Shown piece by piece: positions 1-10,792 of a stretch of DNA of 64,000 nucleotides. The DNA comes from Uranotaenia lowii (taxonomy: Eukaryota; Arthropoda; Insecta; Diptera; Culicidae). The notes beneath the pieces are model-generated. The model saw nothing but the letters and a program-made list of their open reading frames with translations, was not told the origin of the DNA and made no database searches. Numbering within the stretch: position 1 is the stretch's first letter; each line of letters begins with the position of its first letter. The translations under genes and the position numbers were made by a program. The stretch is taken from the NCBI RefSeq assembly GCF_029784155.1, contig NC_073691.1, forward strand, positions 62,984,822-63,048,821. The letters are read 5' to 3'.

Positions 1-1049
1 AGGGCTTTGACTGGCCATATGTCCGGAATGTCCTCGTATCCCTCCGTGTTTTCCCTGGTCAGCTATTCCTATTTCCGTGCTGGTTATTTTTGTGTTTGAT
101 TACAAAGCGTGAATAATGTTCATCACGATGCTTGTCAATTTGATGCACTCCGGATAGTTCCTTTTTTCGACAAAGAAATATGCAGGATTGAGTTAGAGAG
201 AAATCGGATGGAAGCAGCGGATATGTTCGGCACACGCTTCCGAACCCGGTTCAGACGTCTTGCGCTTTCAGCAAAATTTATTTTATCCGAGCTAGAAACG
301 GTATATAAAAATGCAAACATCGTTGTTGAATGTTCGTAATAAAAAAAAACATCTTACCTGCTGTGAATCTGACGTGCTTCTCCGATATTGGAGGAACGCA
401 TAACCGGTCAACTGCCTCCCTTATTGCCCTGTTCGTCGTAGTCATCATGTTCCGACAGGGAGAAGCAAATGGCGTTGTCAAAGTGTCACGCAATACCGCA
501 TTGTTTTTGATGGCTCAGGGCGCGCGGCACGATTAACACTCAAGGTTTTAGTTTTTTTTAAAAATAAAACGTATACGGTTTAATTTGTTTTTTACTTGAT
601 TATTAAATCGTCAATCAAATTTGTTTACAATTTCGAAAGAGCATCGGGGTCACGAACAGCGATGCCAGTCAACCGTGTTGCGGTTGCAATAAACATTTGA
701 ATGGAAAAGCCGTAAAACCTTGTTATATTTTATATCTATATGAATAATTATGTTCTTTTGAATTTTATTGAATATAATCCCTCCAAAATTAGAAATAGAA
801 ATTTTCAGCAAGATAATTGTTCAATGAATAATTAAATATATATGAAAACTTGTAAGTCCGAACTTGCTTTGATTGTAATTTTCAAAGAGATCATGATTCA
901 TTTGATTAAAAATTTGAAATTATCATTAGAGGGGTTTTAATACACAAAGAAACTTATTATCTTTAAAACATTTTTTGCAAAACAAAATTTCTATCTTAAA
1001 CGGTCATTTCAAAAATTTTACAATTAGATCAAAATTGAAAAATAATAAA
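1..1049. other. Non-coding stretch, no gene recognised
   Basis: The first 540 bases have a more balanced base composition than the AT-rich 540-1049. They hold short overlapping open frames on both strands, but none starts at a good ATG or resembles a known protein. A TATA-like stretch sits near 300-308. This could be the 5' flank or untranslated exon of a gene beyond the left edge; nothing proves it. From 540 to 1049 I see only AT-rich sequence. Confidence 0.4.
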
Positions 1050-1212
1050 CTTGGCACCGCTGGAAGTGTCAAAAGTGCACCTTTTTCTTATAACACTCCG
1101 GTGGACGACCAAAAATTTTTGATCTATTTTCCGCGTTAGAAAATTTCCCAACTGTGCTACAACTATCACAATTTCTATCACTTTCTTCCAACACCAGTGA
1201 ACTTGCTCTTAT
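1050..1212 (-). repeat. Dispersed repeat with AAGAGCAAGT end, copy 1
   Basis: About 160 bp, read on the minus strand, starting AGAGCAAGTTCACTGGTGTT and ending near a CAGCGGTGCCAAG motif. The same sequence in the same orientation recurs at about 25145-25322, including the internal GTCCACCGG and the GTAGCACA/TGGGAA motifs. A third related end (TAGAGCAAGTTCACTGG) lies near 23530. The right edge abuts the point where the jockey-like ORF2 stops making sense, so the repeat either inserted there or took part in the truncation. It is probably a fragment of a short TIR element or MITE. Confidence 0.6.
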
Positions 1213-1515
1213 AGTTGTATGACAAGCAACAGCTTCAATTCCGCCCGATAAAGGAAGGTGAATTCTATAAAAAGAGTGGCACTTATTGATCCCCAAAAGT
1301 ACCCCTCCATAAGAATCGTCACGATCCAGGCGGATAATATTAAAATTGTGGAATGAGATGTTAGATTGAGAAGATAACCAAGTTTCGGACAATGCAAAAA
1401 TATCACAGTTCGTTTTATGAAGTAAATGGTTGACCACATCCAGTTTAGGAATGAGACTACGACAGTTCCACTGTATAACAGTGATATCTCCGACCTCTCG
1501 GCGTAAATTAGCCAT
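1212..1515 (-). pseudogene. ORF2 fragment: AP-endonuclease N-terminus of a non-LTR element
   Basis: An ATG at 1515 opens a frame with the start of an apurinic-like endonuclease domain: an IQWNCRSL-type strand (catalytic Asn), then FALSETWL (catalytic Glu) and DRDDSYGGVLLGI. In full elements this domain nicks target DNA for target-primed reverse transcription. Only about 100 codons are element-derived. The frame then runs into the AAGAGCAAGT repeat and stays open to 1069 by chance. There is no reverse transcriptase, so it is non-functional. Confidence 0.75.
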
Positions 1516-2967
1516 CGAGAGAGATAAACACTGAAAGAAGGGGCCAAGTTTGCATCAATTGCTCAAAAAATGTCTTCACAATAGGAAGCATTGCTGAAAT
1601 AATGCTTCTTATGGAGTCCGATGCATCAAAAAACGAAAGCAGTCCATTCACAATATCGGACAGCTTGAAAAGTCCCATTTGGACAGTCACCGCAGAAGAG
1701 CTAGTGTTAGGTGTTGGGTGTTTTGATGTTCCTGCGACTGCAGGATCATTGGAAGATGTAGTTTTCCCGCGAAAACCAGGCGGGATTTGGTTCTCCTTAT
1801 CCACTGAAGATTTCTTACCACTGCTGATTGATGAGCTGATTAGAGGGACCTTTTTAGGAATTTTAGGAGAAGTTACCTTTGAACGCTTCCGGGAGCTCCC
1901 TAACAAGAATGATGGCTGTTCTTCATCAGTTGTATCTGTGGCACCGTCGTCAACCGGCAGTACAGAAAAAACATTGTTTGAGAGAGATTCTACCGGAGGA
2001 GATGTGCTTTTCAGAACTGCGGCATAGGAGCGTTTAGATTTTTCTATTAATGAACGCCTCTGTTTTACCCAACTGTTTTTAAATGCGTCACAAGAAGATA
2101 AATCATGGGGAGAACCTCCGCAATATACACATTTGTGAACTGTTGCGGAGCACGCTCCATCCCCATGATTTTCACCACAACGAGAACAACGAGGTTTACT
2201 ACAACAGTGGGAGGCAGTATGTCCTATTTTGATGCATTTGTCGCAATTCATGGGACGAGGCACGAACAGCCTAACTGGAAGCCTTAGCATGTCATCAATG
2301 AGGACATAATGAGGGAGTGCTGTACCCTCAAATGTTACCCGAAATGAGGCTGACGGCGAATATTTTTTAACGCCAGCAACGACGGAGGCAGTCACGAGTT
2401 GGCGGCAGTCCAAGATTTTGACCTCAGTCGAGTCGAGGCTCCTGAATCTGCCCACACCGTGGGCTTTAACATATTCTGCTGTCAGACTCATTTCGGATAT
2501 CACTCCCTCAATTTCCACCTCTCGAGATGGAACAAACACTCGATATTCCAAGTTGAAATGATTGCTGGCAACAATTTCGTTGGCTGCTTTCAGGCTAGCC
2601 ACGACAACCCGCAATTTGTTAGGTCTTACCTTTGTAACGCTGGTTACAGAGGACCACTTAGCCAGAGTCTTCGTAATTTGAATAACGTTGAGTGGTTTTC
2701 CGTTAGGTTTAGGCCGGAAAAAACCACCCACGGACCAGCAAAAGTCGAATTAGCCGAATAAACCTTGATTCGGGGGGTCGCAGTTTCTGTGGGTGATGGC
2801 GAGAGATCTTCTTTTGTAAATGTATGAGCACCTGAAGGACCCGCTTCATCAACTGAGATGTTATTCTCAGTGGAAAAGCTAGGGTCCTCCAGGTGCTCAA
2901 CATTTTCATAGAGGATGCTCCCATCATCCATAGGAACTGTGGGGTCCTCCCCTCCGCCTTCGCTCAT
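1508..2967 (-). pseudogene. ORF1 (gag-like, CCHC) of a jockey-like element, frameshifted
   Basis: The frame begins at the ATG at 2967. An acidic N-terminal region is followed by an RNA-binding-like region and zinc knuckles around CDKCIKIGHTASHC, CSRCGENHGDGAC and CVYCGGSPHDLSSC. ORF1 proteins of this kind coat element RNA. Reading continuity moves from the 2967 frame to the frame ending at 1508 near a run of six A (2718-2723 on the plus strand), so there is one single-base indel. The C-terminal part after the knuckles is Ser/Pro rich and ends at a TAA at 1508-1510, overlapping the ORF2 start. Confidence 0.8.
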
Positions 2968-3500
2968 ATTTTATTACGGGGACAAATATGTCTTCCGTAA
3001 TTAAAATATGAACGAAGTACACTCACAAAATCCGAAAAAAAAACAAAGAGAAAAGGTAGCTAGGGATAGTACTAGTTTAGGTTAAAAAAAAAAGGGAAAA
3101 TGAATAAAGCAAATACAAATCTTAATTTTTTGTTGTTGTTGCATCAAATGAGTCCAGTGCGGCTTTGTTTTGTAGCCACCCTCCGCTCAGCTCGATTGCG
3201 ATATGGCAGCTGATTTGATGACCTTGATGACCACGTGGCTTGGTCGAAAAAAGCGCTTTCTTCTTTTGTGGTCGACTGGCTATCGTGTTGAGGCTCCTGG
3301 TCCCCGGCGACGGCACACCTACTCCGGATGGCGGGTTACCTATTGGATCCCTCGAACTCCCTTACGGCACATTCAAGGCCAGTTGTATCGGGCTGGAAAC
3401 ACGATGCGCGTACCGAAAATCACACACTATTGTTTCGTTTTAGAAGAGCGATAGAACAATGCGACTGCACGGTACAAACTTTACGGTTGGAATGAGGTGG
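2968..3500 (-). other. Probable 5' leader of the jockey-like element
   Basis: Between the ORF1 start and about 3500 lies sequence that is GC-rich compared with its surroundings (3130-3430 especially), with no supported ORF. Its position directly upstream of ORF1 and its composition suggest the untranslated leader with the internal promoter usual in this clade. I could not identify the first base of the element or a target-site duplication. Confidence 0.45.
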
Positions 3501-4061
3501 ATGATGTTGTCATTCCTCCGAAATTGAGGTATAGAAGGCACGGTTTAATTTTCACTACCGCTTTTCTGTTGATTGAGCAGCCGCCTGAATGGTTTTTCCA
3601 CCTCCTAAAAAAATATAATTTTTGTTTTGATTAGTTCTAGTTTATCTTAGAATGCATTACAAAATATGAAACTCACCGTCAGAACCAATTTCATTGTTTT
3701 TCCGGTGCAAATATTTGTTCTTTCAGTCCTAATTTCCGGCTAAATTGAAGTTTTCCAACCGAGAAATTATCGATGCAATCGCAAACACGCCATTTTTTTT
3801 CTTTTGTTTGCGACTTATGCAAACACAGCTAGGACAAAAAATCTGATTCCACTAATTCGTTTTTAGATCACAAACTGTATCTTTCAGTAATAGTTTAATG
3901 ATCATTTCTAGCGAAGGCGCATTATGAATAAAATAGTATTGAAAATTGGATTGTTTAAGGACGATACAACGGATAGTCACTATTAGGGTAATCGGAACTG
4001 AATGATATTGAAGATTCAGTGTACGGTATTTGATTATGCGGGTGGGAACTTCTAATCAAAT
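3501..4061. other. Intergenic AT-rich stretch
   Basis: No ORF with recognisable content and no repeat that I can match elsewhere in the window. Confidence 0.5.
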
Positions 4062-4989
4062 CTGTACCAACACGTGAAAAGGATCTATCTCCAAAAGTAA
4101 ACAAAAACCATTTTCAGTACCTCATGATAGGCCAACAGTTGCCCTACTTAACGGTAAAACCCTTTTGAGAAAATGATATTTCGTTACATTGAAAACTCAA
4201 ATTGAGTAAAGGATCTATAAACATTTTAAAACCAGAACTGCCATCACATGGATATACACCCTTTACTCCGGAACAATTTTTCGCTACTACTCCGCAAACA
4301 AACTCAAAATCATCAATTCGACTCTTTATTCTACATAAAAACATAGTTGCAAATGTATGCGAGCTTATAACTAGAGCTAAAAATAAGAAAATAGCAAAGG
4401 GTGTATAAACAGGTTAGACAAAATATTACGTGAGCTAGGTTCTATGTACGATAGCGCGTTGTTTTTTTCCATGAAAATTGATATTCCTCTATTCTAACAT
4501 GGGATGCTTCTTAAAAATCGTTTGTCTTTCATAAAAACAAAAAATTTGAAGTGATTTTAATTAGGGATTTAAAATAGGTTGTATTTTCTTCAAACGCGTT
4601 TTTCTTGATACGCTATATATGGAAATAGATGCTTTTTATGTGTTGGTAAAGATTTGACACTTTATTCAACATAAAATCATAGTTACAAATGAACGCGAGC
4701 TTAAAACTAAAGCTAGAAATGAGAAAATAGCAAAGGGTGTATAAACAAAGGAGACAAAATATAACGTGAGCTAGGTTCTATCTACGATAGCGCGTTGGTT
4801 TTTCATTAAAATTGATATTCCTCTATTCTAACATATAGAGGATGCTTCTAAACATCGTTTGTCTGTCATAAAATGCAAACATTTCAAGTGATTTTTAATT
4901 AGCGATTTAAAAAAGGTTATATTTTCTTCAAACGCGTTTTTCTCGATTAGCCGTATATGGAGATACATCCTTTTCACGTGTTGGTACAG
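4062..4989. mobile_element. Non-autonomous TIR element with internal tandem duplication
   Basis: The ends are a 32-bp inverted repeat, 4062-4093 and 4958-4989, beginning CTGTACCAACACGTGAAAAG with one mismatch. AAAT flanks it on both sides (4058-4061 and 4990-4993), a possible 4-bp target-site duplication. The interior holds two direct copies of about 335 bp (roughly 4320-4651 and 4656-4989), sharing the GCTAGGTTCTAT, GATAGCGCGTT and TCAAACGCGTTTTTCT motifs. The first copy ends in a decayed version of the right TIR (TGTGTTGGTA near 4640), so the right half was duplicated. There is no transposase. Confidence 0.75.
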
Positions 4990-5005
4990 AAATCCTTTAA
5001 AAAAC

Positions 5006-5131
5006 CGACCACTTTTTTTTAAGAAAATCAAGAAATGTGCATTATTGACTTATTTAGAAAAATAAACCCCACAAACAATCAGTGAGTATAATGCACATAT
5101 TTCTTGATTTTCTTGAACAAAAAGGTAGTCG
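5006..5131. repeat. Inverted repeat with about 40-bp arms
   Basis: The left arm at 5006-5044 and the right arm at 5088-5131 are reverse complements with small gaps. They share AAGAAAATCAAGAAAT and GTGCATTAT around a loop of about 43 bp. It looks like a tiny foldback or MITE; it could also be a hairpin transcript. No target-site duplication is clear. Confidence 0.65.
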
Positions 5132-5155
5132 ATTTATTTTATTAGGATTTGATTG

Positions 5156-5315
5156 GCCCTAGCTTCGTTTCATAAAGTTACAAATTTGTTACAATTGTAT
5201 GAAAAAATGGAAAACCGTATTTTATTTTAATTTTTTTCTCATGATGCACTCAGCATTTTCAACTGTTTAAAATGATTTTTAAGGAAAAATAAAAAATCAT
5301 GAAACGAAGGGTTAG
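5156..5315. mobile_element. Small MITE (TTAACCCTTCGTTTCAT-type TIR), copy 1
   Basis: About 160 bp bounded by CTAGCTTCGTTTCAT (left) and ATGAAACGAAGGGTTAG (right), which are inverted repeats. The whole segment matches, in reverse orientation, a second copy at 27950-28111 inside the ACTCTTT array. There is no coding capacity. Confidence 0.7.
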
Positions 5316-5550
5316 ATGTTCCAAAATTTCAAACGCGTTTTTCTCGTTCCGAGTTAACTTCTAGTTACGCCCTAATGAAATGTTTGGCTCGAAATCAGCT
5401 GATTCATTCGAGGGATTTGGATGAACATAATTTCGAGTAGTTTTGACAGTTGTTTTAAAATTTGAAAAGCACGAAAAGCATCGACAAAAACACAAAACCA
5501 AAAAGCAACTTCAAAATAAAATTCGTAGATATTTAATTTTCTTTTTAAAA

Positions 5551-7356
5551 ATGGACTATTATAGCACTATATGTCGTCTTTGCGAAGTGTCTGATAAAAT
5601 GGCCGAGAAGTGGACGGATTTGTTTACCATCGGAAGTGAGCAAACGTTGAACAAAATAAAAGCCTGTATAAATATTGAGGTAAACAAATATGGGGATTTG
5701 ATGGAAAGCATTCACGAAAATAAAATTGCAAAGCTAAAAATTGAAGTATTTCTAGGTTGAAATGGATGATCGGCTCCCTAAGCGGATTTGTGCAAGATGC
5801 TGTACCAAATTAGATCAAGCTTACAACTTCCGGCGGCATTGTGAGCTTACAGACGCCAAATTGCGGCACGAAATAAAATTTTTGGAACAGAACAACTGGA
5901 ATCCTGAAATTGTAATTCCTCGGTTTGAATGTAATAGTTTCAAGGAAAAACCAGAATTGCCTTCAATTGAAAGATCTTTTGAGATGGCTGCACTTATCGT
6001 AAACGAACCAATTTTTATAAAAGAGGAAACGAAGTATGAAGAACTTTCCGAGCAGTCCGAAGAACCTATTATTGATGCTGAAAATGAACCGACAGTCGAA
6101 TCTGATTTCGAATTTGCGAACGAACCGGAGCACTCAAGCGAACCAATTATAGATGCTGAAATTGAAGCTACAGCCGAATCTGAATTTGAATTGGCGAATG
6201 AGCCGGAGAACTCAAACGAAGGAAATGATTCAGAAGATTCCGAAGAAGCGGAAGAGAAAAAAATTGGAACCAAACTGGAGAAAAAAGCTTCACAAAACGA
6301 TGACCGCACCATTTGCAAAGTGTGTGGAGAGAAATTCGCAAAAGCATCTCTGATGTACGCTCATGCTAGAGAAGTTCACGGGAAAAAACGGTATAAGTGC
6401 TCAGATTGTCCGAAGATGTTTAGTCGGCAGACACGTTTGAAGGAACATTGGCAAGGAATACATAGCGGGATCAAAGAGTTCAGTTGCGACAAATGTGACA
6501 AGAAATACGCAACACAATATGGCCTAAAAGTCCATGAAAAAGATGCACACAGCGACAATTTGCCATTCGTTTGCGACCAATGTGGGTTAGCCTTTGCTCG
6601 TCAGAGTCGATTACAGCTGCATTACAGCATTCATGTAGAGTCGCGAAACTTTGTTTGCAAAGTTTGTCCGAAGGGCTTCAAAACAAACACACATCTTAAG
6701 TTACATATGTACACTCATCTGCCGAAGGAACAAAAGCGTAAACGTAAACCGCGAGATAGGTCAAAAGTGTGCATTTGTCCATTCTGTGGTAAAGTTTCCC
6801 ATACAACTTCGACGCATGATATGCACGTCCGAACTCATACAGGTGGGTCTGATGGGAAAAGACATTCCAAGGAACAGTGCTGAATAATCACAGGTTTTCT
6901 TTTCTTTCAGGAGATCAACGGTACGAATGCCATATCTGCTTTAAGCGTTTCACCTCATCTGGCTCGCACAGCAAACATTTACGAGTACATTCGGGAGAGA
7001 AACCATTCGTGTGCGAGTACTGCAACAAAGCGTTTCGACAGAAGCATCATATGACAACGCATATTCGTGGAGTACACACAAACGAGAAACCATACAAGTG
7101 CAAGTACTGCCCGAAGGCCTTCGCAACCCGCGGGAACATGTCGTTACACGAGCGGAGCCATGGAGAACCGGAACCTTCCTCGTCCGTGTCGGTGACCGGA
7201 GTTTTGAAGCAAGAAACTCCTGGATTGCGGCACTTTCCCAGCGAAGGAAGTCCCTCGAGCTGTTCACCGATGATAATCGATAGTTCCGCACCATCTCCGA
7301 TGATGAACCCGGGTGTTCTTATGATTCCACCGAGTGAAGTCTTTTACAATCACTAG
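5551..7356 (+). CDS. ZAD domain C2H2 zinc-finger protein, three exons
   Basis: Exons 5551-5679, 5756-6842 and 6911-7356 give a 553-residue protein. Intron 1 (76 bp, GAG|gtaaac...tttctag) falls in phase 0 inside the ZAD. Intron 2 (68 bp, CAG|gtgggt...ctttcag) splits a glycine codon in a finger linker. The N-terminal zinc-associated domain has its four cysteines at about 8, 11, 55 and 58 (CRLC and CARC); in insects it mediates dimerisation. An acidic middle region with a repeated SEPIIDAE-type segment follows, then nine C2H2 fingers: six in exon 2 and three in exon 3, with HTGEKP-like linkers. The Ser/Pro-rich tail ends at 7356. It is probably a nuclear sequence-specific DNA-binding regulator. 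The target is unknown, and arthropod ZAD genes are too numerous to name an orthologue. The sixth finger (CPFCGKVSHTTSTHDMHVRTH) lacks the usual aromatic residue. Confidence 0.9.
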
Positions 7357-7595
7357 CTTCACCGTAGAACGAAGAAAATGTTTCAAATCTCATCCTGTGT
7401 TCACCCACTCTTCAGCCGAAATCCCCTCTACGTTTTACATGATGCTGCAATACAAATGCATTCCAAAAATACCTACTGTGAAGTTTGCCGTTAGATTTCC
7501 TTCAAGAATCTGAGCATAAAAGACATGACAATATGCAACAAAGAGAAAGTGAATACGTATTATCATCTTTCAACGTTCAGTGACTTTACTTCCAT
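7357..7595. other. 3' flank shared by two convergent genes
   Basis: This stretch lies between the stop of the zinc-finger gene and the poly(A) signal of the minus-strand exon. I see no clear AATAAA on the plus strand here. The transcripts may overlap at their 3' ends. Confidence 0.4.
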
Positions 7596-7601
7596 TTTAT
7601 T
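7596..7601 (-). terminator. Poly(A) signal AATAAA for the minus-strand exon
   Basis: TTTATT on the plus strand reads AATAAA on the minus strand, about 90 nt downstream of the stop codon at 7689-7691. The spacing fits a short 3' UTR. Confidence 0.5.
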
Positions 7602-7688
7602 CATTGAAATGTCATTTAATCATTGTTATTTTTATGATAACTCGCAATTTTTTCATTGTATATTGTACCAAAACTTACTATTTTCATT

Positions 7689-8248
7689 CTACTTCCGATA
7701 ATCATTCAACTGTGGTTTGCGTTCAGAAGCCGGAATGAATCCGAATCTTCGACAGGCATCGCCGGGTCTGGTCGGGGGGAGAGGAAAAGTTCGCTTGATA
7801 CGCATCTGTTGCACTTCGCGTTTAAGTTTCCCTGGGCGGTGGCAATAGACTTCCGGTTTCCGTTGCTGCTGTTCGATTTCCTTCCGTTGAATTGAAGGTT
7901 TAGTTGTTGATGCACCGCGATGATGATGTGGATTCAGCGCATACGGATGTCGCCGTTCTGGGGTCTTTTGTGTGCATGCTTTCACTTCGAATTGTTCGAT
8001 CGTTGGAAATGTGATTGTTGATTGTTCACGTTGCTGCAGCTGTTCTGCCTCCATTCGTTTGCGTGCTTTTCTATCAAGTTTTTCTCTTCGTTTGTTCCAA
8101 TTTCTGTCCTGGGGATCAAGGGCCATTCGCATCATTGCAGTAAAAGCTATCTTTTGAGCTTCAGTTAGATCTTTGGCTGTAGTATTAGGGGTTATAGATT
8201 TAAGCGGTTCAATCAACGCGAAGTTGGAGTTACCACGAAGATCCTTGA
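7689..8248 (-). CDS. Terminal exon of an unrecognised gene
   Basis: An open frame on the minus strand ends at a TAG (7689-7691) and stays open upstream to an in-frame stop near 8260. No good ATG begins it. A plausible splice acceptor (ttcccaacag, AG at 8249-8250) starts the exon at 8248, so this is read as a last exon of about 186 codons whose upstream exons were not found, perhaps because of a long intron. Its base composition is clearly less AT-rich than its surroundings, which supports coding. The protein is basic, with an apparent helix-rich charged part (NKRREKLDRKARKRMEAEQ) and a Gln-rich part, ending in ERKPQLNDYRK. I do not recognise the family. It converges on the zinc-finger gene. 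Confidence 0.55.
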
Positions 8249-8261
8249 CTGTTGGGAAGCA

Positions 8262-9419
8262 TTATATAATAGAATGAATAGAAAATTAGTTTTTTAGCGA
8301 CTTAGCGGCTTTTTTTTTTATAAGGCAAATCCTTGGATTTTTTTTAAATTCATCATTAAATTTTGAGTTTTCTTGTGGTTCAAAATTAACATGATTGAAA
8401 ATTTTAAGATACTATCAACTGTTACAATTATTATAAAAGCTACAATTGAGTGTTAACATTTATATTGATTCGATCTATTCTACCTTAATTTTATGGATTA
8501 TATCCAATGAAGTAGAACATATTCTGAAATTATTAAAAAAAACTACCAACATCTGTTACCCTTAAAAAATCACTCACTTATGAACAAGTTGAGGAGAAAA
8601 AAATGTATATAGTTGGTACTATACTATCGATACTTAATTTATAAAATAAAACTTAAGATTGTTTCCTATGAAAATGTACCCTTCATGTTTGAGATTTTTT
8701 CATATACCCGCCATCTCGACCTACATGTGTACGCCTTCAAATGAAAGGAACCAAAAATGTCTGGTTGAATATATTTAACAAGCATAATAAAGGTACTTAC
8801 GAATATTTTTTTTCTTATTTGTCATTTTTTAATTGATATCTTCTTGCTACATGCAGAGGTTAAAACGTTATTTGAAATTTGAGATGCTTGGCACAATCAA
8901 GATTTTCATGCAATTTAAAATTTGTTTTTGTTAAGGGCAATGTTTCCAAAACGGCGTAAACGTCGAAAATATAAATTAGCATTTTTTAATGGATTTTCAA
9001 CATTTTTAACGTAAATCCATTATTTATCATAATGATATTTAAAAGTTTATAAAATAATCACAAATCATTCTATGTATATTGTATATTTAGGCCTGATTCG
9101 AAATTTAAGCAGTAAAGCTAAATGAACTAATGAACACAAATGAATACGCACACCAGTTGACTTATGTGAAGTTAAGGCCAAGTCCGAAACATTTCAAGCT
9201 TATTGAAATATTTCCTTTGAAACTAGAAAGTGATGCCAGAATAGCAAAATCATGGCAGAAATTCATACACAATATATTTTATGAAGATTAATTGTAACAA
9301 AATCAAGAATTATGCACGCAAATATTGTGAGACAAACTTGACAATGGTCAGTTGTGAGTGGTAAGGTTTAAAAAAATTATTTAAAAATAATTATTTTTAT
9401 TTTATTTTATATTATTGAA
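8262..9419. other. AT-rich non-coding stretch
   Basis: Long A/T runs with stops in all frames. It could be an intron of the minus-strand gene ending at 7689. No repeat that I can match elsewhere. Confidence 0.45.
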
Positions 9420-10685
9420 AATATTCGATCAAAATTTGAGAGATAAAAAACCATATCAGCATCGTTTTATAGACTGCATTGTTGTATGAATTATGACCAA
9501 CAATTTGGTATAGGTGAGACATCTTGAATTATGCTGAGTTTCGAGAAATCAGCAACTCAAATATTCTATAGAGGATTTATTTGAAAAAATCTATCGCCAA
9601 TTTTTTTTTTCATCGAACAAATTTCTTCAAAAATCCAGAGATAAACTCGTAGCCACTATATCAGCATTGTTGTATGAATTATGACGAACAATTTGGTATA
9701 GGTGAGACATCTTGAATTATGCTGAGTTTCGAGAAATCAGCAACTCAAATATTCTATGGAGGATTTATTTGAAAAAATCTATCGACAATTTTTTTTTTCA
9801 TCGAACAAATTTCTTCAAAAATCCAGAGATAAACTCGTAGCCACTATATCAGCATTGTTGTATGAATTATGACGAACAATTTGGTATAGATGAGACATCT
9901 TGAATTATGCTGTGTTTCGAGAAATCAGGAGTTCGAATATTCTATAGAGGATTTATTTGAAAAAATCTATCGACAATTTTTTTTTTCATCGAACAAATTT
10001 CTTCAAAAATCCAGAGATAAACTCGTAGCCACTATATCAGCATTGTTGTATGAATTATGACGAACAATTTGGTATAGGTGAGACATCTTGAATTATGCTG
10101 AGTTTCGAGAAATCAGCAACTCAAATATTCTATGGAGGATTTAATTGAAAAAATCTATCGACAATTTTTTTTTTCATCGAACAAATTTCTTCAAAAATCC
10201 AGAGATAAATTCGTAGCCACTATATCAGCATTGTTGTATGAATTATGACGAACAATTTGGTATAGGTGAGACATCTTGAATTATGCTGAGTTTCGAGAAA
10301 TCAGCAACTCAAATATTCTATAGAGGATTTAATTGAAAAAATCTATCGACATTTTTTTTTTCATCGAACAAATTTCTTCAAAAATCCAGAGATAAACTCG
10401 TAGCCACTATATCAGCATTGTTGAATGAATTATGACGAACAATTTGGTATAGGTGAGACATCTTGAATTATGCTGAGTTTCGAGAAATCAGGAGTTCAAA
10501 TATTCTATAGAGGATTTATTTGAAAAAATCTATCGACAATTTTTTTTTTCATCGAACAAATTTCTTCAAAAATCCAGAGATAAACTCGTAGCCACTATAT
10601 CAGCATTGTTGTATGAATTATGACGAACAATTTGGTAGAGGTGAGACATCTTGAATTATGCTGAGTTTCGAGAAATCCGGGTTTC
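9420..10685 (-). repeat. Satellite array A, about 188-bp monomers
   Basis: The motif CCACTATATCAGCATTGTTG recurs at 9653, 9841, 10029, 10217, 10404 and 10592, a spacing of 187-188 bp. There are six monomers plus a diverged partial one at the left (about 9425-9560). Monomers are nearly identical; differences include short T-run length changes. On the opposite strand the core (TGTCTCACCTATACCA...ATGCTGATATAGTGGCTAC) matches array B at 33.2-36.4 kb, so I give the strand as minus relative to B. No coding content. Confidence 0.9.
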
Positions 10686-10740
10686 AAGAAATTCGGGTTT
10701 TAGAGAATTTAGAAATCAAGTTTCAGTAAATAATATATAC

Positions 10741-10792
10741 CAACTTTGAATTGCAATTCGGAACTCCAGCTGCAGCTCGCAATTCAAAGTTG
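10741..10792. repeat. Short inverted repeat at the edge of satellite array A
   Basis: CAACTTTGAATTGC (10741-10754) and its exact reverse complement (10779-10792) flank a 24-bp loop containing CAGCTGCAGCT. The function is unknown. Confidence 0.6.

Larger units (their letters stand above)
1212..3500 (-). mobile_element. Jockey-clade-like non-LTR retrotransposon, 3'-truncated
   Basis: Minus-strand element with a 5' leader (about 3500-2968), a gag-like ORF1 (2967-1508) and the first about 100 codons of ORF2 (from 1515). ORF1 and ORF2 overlap by 8 bp, as in jockey-type elements. The rest of ORF2 (reverse transcriptase) and the 3' end are missing; the sequence switches at about 1212 to the AAGAGCAAGT repeat. 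This 3' truncation is unlike the usual 5' truncation of non-LTR elements, so a later deletion or insertion is likely. ORF1 carries a frameshift, so the copy is dead. The 5' boundary is not sharply visible. Confidence 0.75.

Noticed and set aside
109..536. Short ORFs on both strands at the left edge
   Set aside because: They depend on non-ATG starts or are short, overlap one another and resemble nothing known.
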